Under the pieces are notes generated by a model. It was not told where the DNA came from, did not search any database, and worked only from the letters and a program-made list of their open reading frames with translations. The position numbers and the translations under genes are program-made. From Anisakis pegreffii (taxonomy: Eukaryota > Nematoda > Chromadorea > Rhabditida > Anisakidae), in the NCBI GenBank assembly GCA_035041965.1, contig JAPYMA010003011.1, positions 1 through 64,000 of the forward strand: 64,000 nt of DNA, read 5' to 3'. Numbering within the stretch: position 1 is the stretch's first letter; each line of letters opens with the position of its first letter. Positions 1 to 10,900 of this stretch are shown here, piece by piece.

Positions 1-2456
1 TTTGCCCTACCAACATCCCTTACAAAAAGATTATTGCTAATAGCAATTGATGTACAAGACAAATGAATAAATAAATGAATAAGCAATGAAAACATTCACG
101 ACAACTGTTGACAATAAACATCATAATAATATGTATAACAATCAATCAATTTACAATATTAAAGAATAAATAGAAGATAAAATTCAATAGGTCTGAAACA
201 TTTAGAGAGGATCACTGTCCCGTCCAGACCCCATCCCAAAGGGTACCAGAAATATGAGGATGCCTTCAAGAAATGATTGATATCGATAGTTTAATGCTCC
301 CTAAACTTCTCATCATGTGACAATACAATGACCGAAATATATTACAATGAACACTAGTAACAACAATACAACGCAATTATATTAACAACTGAATTGAAAG
401 TCACTATAAACCCCCCAGCTGAAAGCTACGAGGCAGCATGAATATCTTCAGTATAGCATAACACACTTCGACATAAAATACAGTTTCATATCAATATACT
501 CAATATACAATGCATGACGCTATAGGTCACTGTATTGTCCCCTATCTCAATGGGCGGATACATACAAAATATGAATTACAAATAATTGATAACGTAAACA
601 AGCATATAATTCACAAACATATAATTTACAATTAAACGAACCAGTGAAAGAATTAAGCATTCAAAAAGTGGTCAGTGACCACAACTGAATTTTATTTTGC
701 TGTCCCTAAGTTCAAAATTGAAACTCCTAACCTTGCGCTTCCTTGCACCTTGGAATCGTATTTGATATGTGTTGATGTCGTATTCGTATTAGATGCTGAT
801 GTTGGATTGGATATCACGCGCCTTGACGTCGTCCTACTGTCACTGTTGTTAATACCACCACCATCAAACGCCATCTGACCGTCATCGACCATCGACCTTC
901 GTGTCCTAATGTCCATCGAAGTTATCGTCAACAAACTCCACAGACGTTCCATCTAGAACTGAACTACGCTATAATGATAACAAGATCATGCATCATTTCG
1001 ACAAGCTATTCGATAGTCTATATCAACACACCTACTACTGAATATTCATGCGATACACCATACTCACTGAATATAAGCTAGATTCATGTTAGATCGGGCA
1101 ATTTAGCAAGGCTGATTGACCTTAAAGTCATTTCAAAGCATCAAATAACAAATTAAAACATCACAAATATAATCCAATTCCCCACCTTCTTGAAGTTACC
1201 GTAGTTCGTTGCCAATAAATATAACCAATCATGATAAGCCCGCTATCGATGACAATTACCGTAATCCGTTTGCTCACTCGCTCACCTTCATAGCTGTGCA
1301 CGTCTAAAACGATATTAAGTGACTAATTCGCAGTCCTCATCATATGCAGTTCAATACGATTCTTATTGATAACACACTTCTCATTAATAAATTATTCGCA
1401 CACGCTATCAACGTTCTAAACAAATATAGCGATGTTGATGATTTAATAAGATATCACCTGTAATAAGAAACACTATGATATTAACAAAGTTGAAAAATTA
1501 GGTGGATATTTGAACTCAGAATATCTCTGGCGCAATGATGAATTACACCAGAAAAAGTATTAATGAATAAAATCATGTATTACATCACACACGCAGCAGC
1601 AAATCGTCGCACAAAACAACACGACAGAGTTGAACGATGACTGAATGAAAAAATAAATGTTATGAGCGAAATAGTTACAGTGTGTGATCTGTGTTGATCA
1701 GTTGGTATGGTACCATTGAAATATCGATAAAATATCACTGATAGATCGTAGAGTGCACATTTATGATCAGATCAACAAAGCGTACACATATCACACTACC
1801 AGCGAGTGAATTCCAATATCAATGAAGGAAAAAATTTCGCGTCAAAGGGAGCTCAGGAAAAATTCGGTTCCCTCCGAATAATGGTCGAAATTGAAAAATG
1901 TTGGATACAGTGACCGTAATGAATATCAAAAAATGGAAACACTCGTACAGTCGTTGTAACCTAATTAAATGTAATTTAAGCCATCATAGTGGCTAAAAAT
2001 TGATAGAGAGGTGGGGTGTTTGCTTTCGTCATCAAGCCGAAAATTGTCGAAATAGGATGGCGATGACTAGTAAGAAAGAAAACAGAATGGGAACATAGGA
2101 GAGAGCAGAGACGCAGAGGCTTACAGAATGTCGAGTATCATGCTTCAGATGTGAGCGTGCGTAGGTGTACACGTGCGTGTTTAAAGCATTGTAAGTATGT
2201 AACATGAATTGACGTTTTTTGACGTCATGCATGCAGAAGCCTATTGCGAAATTCTGCTGTATTGAGAACATATCGGGTAAACAGTTTTGATCTCTGATCA
2301 ACTATTTGAAATTGTATCATCAACTTTTGTCGTTGATGGAGACTAGGGCATGAGATATGGTCTATTCCAAGTAATAATATCTGATTGTTTTTGTAAGATA
2401 CTCTCAATTGGCATTATGGACAGCTTGAATCAAGAAGAAATGCATATGGAAGGAGG

Positions 2457-2616
2457 ATTGATACTAGTGTTCGTCGGGGAACGGGGTCCCCGGCGGGGAA
2501 TGCTTCCCCGCGCAATTTGCTCCCCGACTTTTTCGCGGGGACCCCCCCGTCCAATTTACTCCCCGCGGGGACCCCCCCGTGCAAAAAATTGCCCCCCGAC
2601 GAACACTAATTGATAC
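2457..2616. mobile_element. GC-rich hAT-like MITE with 15-bp TIR and 8-bp TSD
   Basis: The element body is 2465-2608 (144 bp). Its ends are perfect 15-bp inverted repeats, TAGTGTTCGTCGGGG at 2465-2479 and the reverse complement at 2594-2608. It is flanked by the direct repeat ATTGATAC at 2457-2464 and 2609-2616, an 8-bp target duplication as made by hAT-class transposases. The interior is extremely rich in G and C runs, unlike everything around it, and contains a short internal duplication (about 2533-2553 and 2564-2584) and further self-complementary runs. There is no coding capacity, so it must have moved using a transposase supplied elsewhere. The hAT assignment is inferred from TSD length and the TAG-N-GTT start of the inverted repeat, which resembles the end of the element at 33400. 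Confidence 0.85.
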
Positions 2617-2853
2617 AGTTGAGACGTTCAACATATTCAATTTCTAAGTATTCGAATCGCTCTGATGAGCAAATCGACTTCTAGCAATAAGATACTTAGG
2701 AACAACTTTAACGAAACTGCTAAATAAATAATATAAAGTATCCCAGCATACATGTATCGAAATGATCGACAATATCCGAACAGTGGGCAGAATCGTCACA
2801 TGAGATATATACTTTCTGAAACTGAAGAATCTGATGGCCGAGAGGAAAAGAAA

Positions 2854-3144
2854 TTTTACCATGCAAACCTGAGAATACCGTTAGATTGAAAACAGTGATC
2901 CTGAAATTGCTAACTCTTTGTGTAAATTGATCAATATGCATACAATAAATAGTATTGAGCAGCTCAGATACGTGAGACGGCTCCAGAAAATCATCAATGC
3001 TTCTTCGAGTAGGCAAAATAGCCCGACAACATAGATAATCTTGAAACTAGAAAACTTCATGAATTCGATGTTACGAAAAAACGAACGTTTTACCGGGCAA
3101 ACCTGAAGACAGTTCGTTTGAAGATGGTGATCCTAATGCCACTG
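2854..3144. repeat. Decayed direct repeat pair
   Basis: About 60 bp at 2854-2914 resembles 3088-3144. Both contain TTTTACC, GCAAACCTGA and GTGATCCT in the same order with substitutions and small gaps. The copies are 234 bp apart. They look like an old tandem duplication; no function is visible. Confidence 0.45.
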
Positions 3145-3383
3145 TAGTAATGTATGCATTGATGAATTGTGATGCATTGATGATTATTGATACCATTCTT
3201 CTGGTACCATGGGATAAATGATACTCTTTGCTATCGAGAACGCATATTTGCGGTCTATATGTGATGCGTATGTGTTAGATGTGGTTGACTTTCTGAAGAC
3301 ATTCCACACAACTGAATGATTTTTTATTTCAGCTTTTTTTTTAAAATTCAGTCATGCATATTGCCGATGGATAATGCCCATTT

Positions 3384-3642
3384 CTTTAGAAATATTTCTT
3401 CTTTTTTTGAATCCCTGTCATACCCACACTGATTACCAATATATGATCACATTACCTCTTGATGTTCAAGACTCTCTTGCCCTCAGCTTTGCCCAGTGAC
3501 ATGAGGATTTCTTGGGTAACTATTAGAACGAAGAATCTTATCTCTTACAAAGGCATATATTAATATATTGTTGACATATACCGGCTTTTACTTTAGAAAT
3601 AATTCATTATTTGAAGTCATGTCATACCCACGCTTTTATTGT
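3384..3642. repeat. Decayed direct repeat pair
   Basis: About 52 bp at 3384-3437 resembles 3591-3642. Shared words are CTTTAGAAAT and GTCATACCCAC in the same order. The spacing is about 207 bp, similar to the neighbouring repeat pair, so the region may be a decayed satellite of units of about 200 bp. Confidence 0.4.
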
Positions 3643-4405
3643 TATCGATGGAGACACGAAGTTTACTTATTGCTATAATGATAAGATCGCAACTGGATGT
3701 ATTTTTGTCCTCTTATGAAGTTAAGCAAAAATCCGGGTGTGAACATAAAAGTAAGCCTGCCTCTGAACATTTAGTAAATCCTGATTCAAGTCGAACATAC
3801 TAAAATGCACCATTATATGAGAGTTGCGTCTTACTCTTTGCTACCGCTGACTTATCGCCTCATTCAATCATCTCGTAATTTTTCGCAACGTGTGCCAACA
3901 CCAAAACTACCACGTCACATGCTTATTGTTATTCTGCTTTGAAGCTATCCGACAGTGTATCAGTGAGCTGAATTCAATCACTTATGACACTTCATTCAAC
4001 ATGTTCACATAATAGGCGGGGCATGTTCGCATCACCGTACGTTTGGTGGTTAGTTGAGAGATGGATGGACTGATGCTTCGAGAAGCATGAACGAGATCCC
4101 CGATGCTGCTGTTAATCAAGTGACAGAACTCGCATTTTTGTTTGATACACTCTAAACAGTGTGGTGAACTTCTTACCTGCTCAACAAAAACCAGTCAGGG
4201 CAATTCAGCTAAAATTTCGTAGCGGAGGTGCAGGAGAATGAAATATGATGTATAGTATAGACATCAACTAAGATATACCCGAGATTTTCTTGTTGGCTTG
4301 AGGAATTCAATAAATAATTGAAAGTGTTGTTCAGACGAGAGCGAAAATTCACGAACGAGATGTAAACCAGAGTTAGTAGGCAAGATTGAGCACCCTGCAA
4401 CAACC

Positions 4406-4657
4406 TAATAAACCTCGACCGGAAAAGTTAATTCACGAGAGTTATACAGTTTGGAGTGTACAGTGGTGATTGATGTTCAATAGTTACAGCCCGTATATAC
4501 TGAAGTGACTGAAATTCTCTGTAGTTTGAGAGAAATAATTAGTGAGCAAGATTCTGGCCATGTTGTAGCCAGAATTCAGTGGTTTGTAACTGTGTAATAA
4601 ACTCCGAGTGGAAATGTTGAGTTACGTGAGTTGCGCTACTTGGCATGATCAGTGGTT
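4406..4657. repeat. Decayed direct repeat pair
   Basis: About 64 bp at 4406-4471 resembles 4595-4657: TAATAAAC, a CGA/GGAAA core, then TTACGTGAG-like and CAGTGGT words in the same order. The spacing is about 189 bp. This is the third such pair in the first 5 kb with a spacing near 200 bp. Confidence 0.4.
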
Positions 4658-6001
4658 GAGGGAACGGTAAGTGCATTTCGAGAATGGCTGATAGAAGAAC
4701 GGTTAGTTCATTAATGTGGCGGGTCCGAAAGTCACCTGAGAGTGTTCATTGTGAAATATGTCGCTGGTGAATTAGATTCTCATTTGTGGATAACAGTCTT
4801 TCATTTGATCGCAACTTTACACCAATTGATGTTGCAGTTAGACTCTTGCATTGAAATAACCAGCTAGATGCTCACAGAAAAGCCTTCGGACTGAAACTAA
4901 ACCTTATGAAATGAAAATTCATGCACTTAGAAAACACGATACCAGGCTAGGTGACAGTGGAAATGTTGAAGTCGCAGAGGTAAAATAAAATGTTTGTTGG
5001 TGAAAATGTACATTCGGAAGTATCATATAATCGGGATGAAGGGCATTCAGCTCGATGAATTTCACGTTGCCCATCTCTCTGATACGTCAGTTTCACCTGC
5101 ATTACTTTACGTGCATTACACTTGCGCTTAGGCCTAGACTGATTGTGAGAATAATACCGGAGAATCATCTGTTTGCCCAATAAATGCCTCAGCCTGCTAG
5201 TACAGACGCGTCTGCTTGTTTGACACACACATTTCAGTATCAGTGTAAGCGTCAGCCTAAACTTGAGTGCAGATGTAATGCACCACCGGGTTATCGTGCT
5301 CTGATTATCTGCACTTATCGTGAGCACGCACATTCCCGACGCTTGAAATCAGTCATGTCCCAAAACGATGAAATGCTTCGGCGAGTTTCATTCACTGCAT
5401 CGCATCGTACGAACGTCTTTCTAAGCACCGCCCAAAGCGCTCACCTGATGTGCTTTCGTGTTGTTATCGGACAGCTGGTCAACTTTCTGTTGGCCAGCGG
5501 TTGACAGAGATATTGTATATCTTTGCAAGTACAAGTAAGCGCATGAGGTTCAGAGTAAACGTGAGCCTGATTGAAGCTTAACGGGTTGAGGTGATGTGTG
5601 CTAACGAGGTGACGAGGTTTAAGGGTTGTCAGTTACGGTCAGACAATGTTTGACGAATGTTTTTCCACGTGGTGCGTAGGATTTTGCATTGCGGTTGTTT
5701 TTTCGGATGTTTATTATCGCTGATCAGATTGCCAATCGGCGATTCCAGTAGCGAGTGCGCGCTGTTCAAGCTGATTAACATTTTCCGTGCTGTTTATTTT
5801 GTGCATTGTTATTTGGACGGTTTTAACCAGAATTGTTTCAGGAAGACGTTTGCTGTTGATGACTGTGTAGAGTTAGACTTTGAACAAGCCATCGCCTCGT
5901 CACTGTTACCAAATTCAACCAGTGCTTTTGAGCAATCAGTCAAATTACTTCGAAAGTATTCGAATTCAATCAGCTGATCGTCGTTATCAGCTATCAGATA
6001 A

Positions 6002-6737
6002 TTGAAACTGGGTAAATTTTTCAATCTGCGCAACTTGAGGCGTTTCATCTACGCCTATAGTGGATGCTATGTGATTGGTAAACATGTTGGAGAGTTAGTG
6101 GTGTGCACTGGTCCATCAATGCATCCAACGATACGTGATGGTGATTTGGTAAGTTTCTTTGCATTATTTTCAATTGATTCCCATGTGTTTTTATAGCATT
6201 TTGTATGTGCATTTTATGAGTTTGACCACTTCGCACAATCCGGTTTACTCAGGTCTCTCCATTATGATGCCAGTTTTGGTTGGAATTTGGTGAAAATTGA
6301 ACGTGTGAGTAAGAGAAAGAGTTGTTCTTGCCATAGAATTGTTGCAAGAATGAAGTTTAATGAAATGTTTTTTCTAATCGTTTCAGGTGTTAGCAGAGCG
6401 TTTGAGTGTATTGTTTCGAACAATTCGTAGGGGTGATATTGTTGGTGTTCTGTCACCAAGTCAACCGGAGCAGTTACTTTGTAAACGTATGACTCACATC
6501 GAGTATGATCGTGTGTATAATTGTCAGGTATTACCAACCGGCCGAATCCCTAAGGGACACGTCTATCTAGAGGGTGATAACACATATCTATCAACCGATT
6601 CACGTTACTTTGGACCGGTTCCTGAAGGTCTAGTGCAAATTAGACTGGTATTTAGGATTTGGCCCTTCGAAAGGGCTGGATGGTTATCATCGCATTGGTT
6701 TTGGCAACGAGAAGATGATGCTGATAAAAAATCTTAA
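6002..6737 (+). CDS. IMMP1L: Mitochondrial inner membrane protease subunit 1 (S26 signal peptidase family)
   Basis: IMP1 removes inner-membrane sorting signals from nuclear- and mitochondrially-encoded proteins on the intermembrane-space side, as a Ser/Lys protease paired with IMP2. Two exons are clear: up to 6148, then 6387-6737, joined in phase 0 by a GTAAGT donor and a TTTCAG acceptor. The nucleophile Ser is in GPSMHPTIRDGD (exon 1), and the general-base Lys is in LLCKRM (exon 2). The family's C-terminal box follows as HVYLEGDN, STDSRYFGPVPEGL and FRIWP. The N-terminal part before the Ser has the family's usual length of about 40 residues if reading begins near 6002. No ATG is present there: codon 6002 is TTG and the codon before it is a stop. 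One phase-compatible alternative is a 26-nt first exon with ATG at 5646-5671 (donor GTGCGT) joined to a GAG acceptor ending at 6039. The start is therefore unresolved; identity is secure. Confidence 0.9.
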
Positions 6738-7981
6738 CTTGCCAATTAAAGTCAGGTCTAGTGATGTATTCAGTGTTAATTCTTTTGAATTTAGAGCTGT
6801 TCTGTAATATCTTTCATCAGCGTATGTAACTGACAACAGTGATTTATCTTTTCCTTTCGATGGCTCTGGAAATAATCTCATTTATGGAATTATGAGTTAT
6901 GGAAGTGGTAATTATAGAATTGTGGAAATGAAAACGAAAGGTTCTAAACAACAGTCAAAATATTTCGTTCTAAAATTGCAACAGAATTTTGCAGATAGTT
7001 GCAGTCAGTGAAAATGATGAATGAAAATTGAGAACAGTATTGAGGCGCTCAATGGAATCATATACTAGCGAATGAATCACTAGTACATCTGATTCGCATT
7101 TAGGTGATAAACAGCTACCAAGAACTTTAGACTTACTTCCATTCATGTCACTGCTTTAAAATTTGCAAAGTTGGTTCCATTGGTTATCGAACGAAGTTCA
7201 AATCTGTTTGATGTCTTCAGCGAGTAAATGCTTTTTTGTCGTCGTGAACGCATAACTAACAGTGAGCAAAAACGATTCATCGAGAATGCTCATCCATCTT
7301 GAAAACACCAGCTCACAATCAGTGGCATGCTCGAGGTCGAAATTACCCGAAAACAAGAATTTTGAATATTAGTTTTGATCGAATCCACATGATGCCATCA
7401 TGTGGATTCGATCGAGTTTATGACATTCATTCTCTTAGTGGCTAGCTGAATGCTTTGAAGAACGGTTACTGTGATTAGGTTATTTGGTGTTACTGTGATT
7501 CGTACAGGAAAGGAGTATGTGCTGTATCGATTGTATTTACATGTTGTTTGGATTATAATATGAGCATTGTTGTTCAGTTTGAACAAAGTCATTTCGATTC
7601 CTTCCGAAGAATAAATGTATTCATTTTTTCCATCGTTTCTGTTTGCTCATATTCCGTTTTGATCGATGCAAATTCAGTATCTGTTTCGATTCGATAGGTG
7701 AATGTAAGTTTATTGATTCTTGTGGAACTTTGTTGCGATCGTTTCATCGTTGAGAAGCGAGATGTGTGGAAATTGCATTGCATTGTTTGCGATATCTGTA
7801 TGATTATTTAATTCCATTCTTCCGAATGCCATTCATATCTTCAAACGTGTTCCTCTCGGAATATTCTCGTTGAAGCTTATCGCTGAGTGTTATTGCCCAA
7901 CAGCACTGATGTAGATTTTATTTTAGATTCTCGGTTCTAGTTTCAATCGAATATATTTATTGTATGGAATAACGTGAAACA
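6738..7981. other. Intergenic spacer between IMMP1 and gbf-1
   Basis: No coding evidence. It contains the perfect 18-bp inverted repeat at 7377-7413 (listed separately). The spacing of 1.24 kb argues against the two genes being an ordinary nematode operon, where gaps are typically about 100 bp. The gbf-1 promoter and 5' leader should lie in the right-hand part. Confidence 0.5.
7377..7413. repeat. Perfect 18-bp inverted repeat with 1-nt spacer
   Basis: The left arm GATCGAATCCACATGATG (7377-7394) is followed by one C and then the exact reverse complement (7396-7413). As RNA or extruded DNA this would be a very stable hairpin. It sits between genes, 570 bp upstream of the gbf-1 start codon. It could be a remnant of a transposon excision or a foldback element; the role is unknown. 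Confidence 0.9.
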
Positions 7982-10900
7982 ATGGCGGTAAATGGTTTAT
8001 ACATAGTACAAGGTGAATCAAATTCTGTTGCTGCGTTATTGAAGAAGGCGCATCGTGGTTGGGCGCACCATCAGCAGGCTGTCAACTTGGGATCACTGGA
8101 TGAAACTGATCCCTTGTTGAGGAACTTTGCTGACCTTCGCGATGTACTCAATTCGGTGAGTATTGCTGCAGTTGTTTGTTGCTTATATTTATAATTATTA
8201 TTATTGATGGAGCTATTGTCGTATTTGCTGTGAATCTTTATTGATGTAAAATTGCTGATTAGATATCAATTTGTGTAGGTGAACGATTTGTGTGACATGA
8301 ACCCAGATACATTTCTGAGTCCCTTTCTGGATGTGATTCGATCCGAGCAAACCAATGGACCGGTCACCGCACAGGCACTTTCTTCGGTGGCGAAGTTTCT
8401 CAGTTATGGACTGATTGATAGTAATAGGTTAGATTTGCTGTTGTTATTTTGACTGATACTGTTATTGCCATTTCATCAGCCATCATCATTATCATGTTTT
8501 CCTCACTTTCGCTTTAACTCCAATATGTAAATTGCTCCATTCTAGTTTAGTTCACTGAGCTGAATCAACTCATCATTTTTCATTTTGTTCGCAATGATCA
8601 TTTAGAAGGGAGCCTTTTAAATGATTACTTGCCCGAAACATTACGCTAAAATTCTTTTATAATAATTGTAAATTTCGTATTTCAAGTGCGATTTTAAATT
8701 TCAACTTTAACAACGTGAATGCATTCGTTGTTTTATGAAGCGATGATATTCCAATGTTGAGAATTTAGTATCAAAGCATCGAATGCAGTGGAGAATATCG
8801 CAGACGCTGTAACACACGCTAAATTCATTGGCAGTTCTGATTCGAGTAGTGACGAAGTTGTCCTATTGAAAATATTGCAGGTTACTTTATTCTCGCATTG
8901 TATCTCATCTTATGATGTCTTTTTGTGCTCAATAGAATGAACCTTTTTGCGTATGATCATCACATTAAAGTTGGTCTGCCATCTCGAAAGTGTGCCTGCC
9001 ATCAAAAGTCTGGATTTGCAGGTTCTTCGAACACTCTTACTAACACCAGTCGGGCGTTTGCTATCTAACGAAAGTGTGTGTGAAATGATGCAAAGCTGTT
9101 TCCGTATATGCTTCGAAGGTGCTTTAAGTGAACTGCTTAGGAGAGCTGCCGAATCAACGCTAGCTGATATGACTCAACTTCTGTTCACCAGATTACCGTC
9201 ATTCAAAGAGGATATACGGCATCCGTATATTAGAAAACTAGTTCGTTCTCTTTTATTTGGTAGTGTTCGTTCCGTTTGTGTGTAAATGCAAACTGGAAAC
9301 AATGACATTTCGTGATTTTGTGTTCTGACACGTTTTATGTTTTTAAATAGTTCACTCTCTATCCTAGGATCTGAATCTGAGCAGTATGTGTGGTAATCAG
9401 GGAAGATTTCTCAGTTATCGGATTTCGTTCCATAGAAACTTTTGATTCCGAATTATTTGCGTTCAAACGAAAATTCTTGTGATTCTTCAAGGAGCGTACT
9501 TGTTGTATTCTACAGAATCTTTGAATGAGGTAATACTTTTGAATGAGGGTGGGTGATCAGCTGCTTTAATAGGTGAAAAGGAGTGGTGTTATTGGAGGCA
9601 AAAGGAAGCGTCGCAAAGTACCAACGCAGAATCTGCCAACGAAAGATGCAGCACATGCACCGTCTACTGATGAGATTGTTCCGAATGCTGACACTCCACC
9701 AGCAGCTGCAATGGATGATCACGTAAGAACTCGATGATTAGGGATTGCGCATTGTCTTATAATTAGTCTTTACTCGAAGTTGTGAATGTTTCATCATTGG
9801 ATAACTCAGTGATATGACGTTGATTCGATTCTGGTGACATAAGTAGCTGTGGTTAAATTGTATGGATTCAGTATTGCTGAGAATTGAATGCGCTGCAAAT
9901 GAACAGAGATAGTAGCATTGAAGCAAACTTACGTTGATGTTTGCATTGTTGCAGTCGAAAGAAGAGCTGAACGTTTCGAGTGAAGAGCACAAAAAACTGT
10001 CAGATTCTGCTGAAACTGCAAAAGAAGCAGAATCTGATAGGCATTTGTCAGCCACAATCTCAGCAGAAACCGATGTGACAGCGGTTGAAACGAAAGGCGA
10101 CGAAATTCTGCCGAAAATTGTCGGTGACAATTCGATACCAGTCGAAACAACTCCAGTGAGCATAGGCGAAGCAACATCAGAAAGCGGAGGTGCATTCGCA
10201 ATGAAGTGTTCATTTGAAACGATGTTTTTTACTTGTCAATAGTGCATATTCTTGTAGTGTTGCAGTAGGAAACCACTTGCTGTCATCATCAGCATATTTG
10301 GTTATTTTGAGGAATCAACACTGCCAACTAAATTTTTGAGATTATCAATCTCTATTCTTATGATTGCAATTTAATTGTCATCAGGAAAAGTGTTTATCTG
10401 CTATTGAGCATTATTCACCTCGTTCGACTGATGATATGTAGTGGTATGCTTAATAGTTGTTCTAGTTCTATTTTCATTCTGGACGAAAGCATTCTTCATT
10501 TGACTGTTAGAGATGGCCGTAATGAAGATGACAATAGATTTTGTTAATATTGATAACAGTAATACAATGGTGCTAACAATAATAATAATAGAGATAATAA
10601 ACAATCAGGATTCGACGTGCTATCGTCAGATTCGTGCAATAATACTGCTGTGATTAGCAGTCCTCATGTGGCTGCGGAGGAGTCAACTGTGGATATAGAC
10701 TTGACGTCAACAGTGCAAATTTCGAGTGAAGATTTGGATGATGGTATTGTGCCGGACAATGATGACGTTTGTATTATTGCATTTAAATGAAGTGTTGTTA
10801 TGTGTCAAGCAAAAGTAATAAAGAAGTATCGCTTCAGAGCAGTGTGTGTGGAGATGAGAACGATAGTGGCACATATCAGCAGTCACTGCCACAAAGACAA

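Larger units (their letters stand above)
1..5645. other. Intergenic/unassigned AT-rich region
   Basis: I find no gene here that I can name. Open frames on both strands are short and none shows a recognisable domain. The stretch holds a GC-rich transposon-like element (2465-2608) and three pairs of decayed direct repeats (listed separately). The minus strand at 692-952 has an open frame rich in Ser, Thr and Asn that could be a terminal exon, but nothing supports it further. Confidence 0.5.

Noticed and set aside
692..952. 86-codon Ser/Thr/Asn-rich open frame on the minus strand
   Set aside because: Low-complexity composition, no homologue recognised, no neighbouring exons with matching phase; could be a terminal exon, but unsupported.
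4947..5504. Long overlapping open frames on both strands (128 and 106 codons)
   Set aside because: They are mirror frames of each other, without recognisable motifs or splice structure; likely chance.
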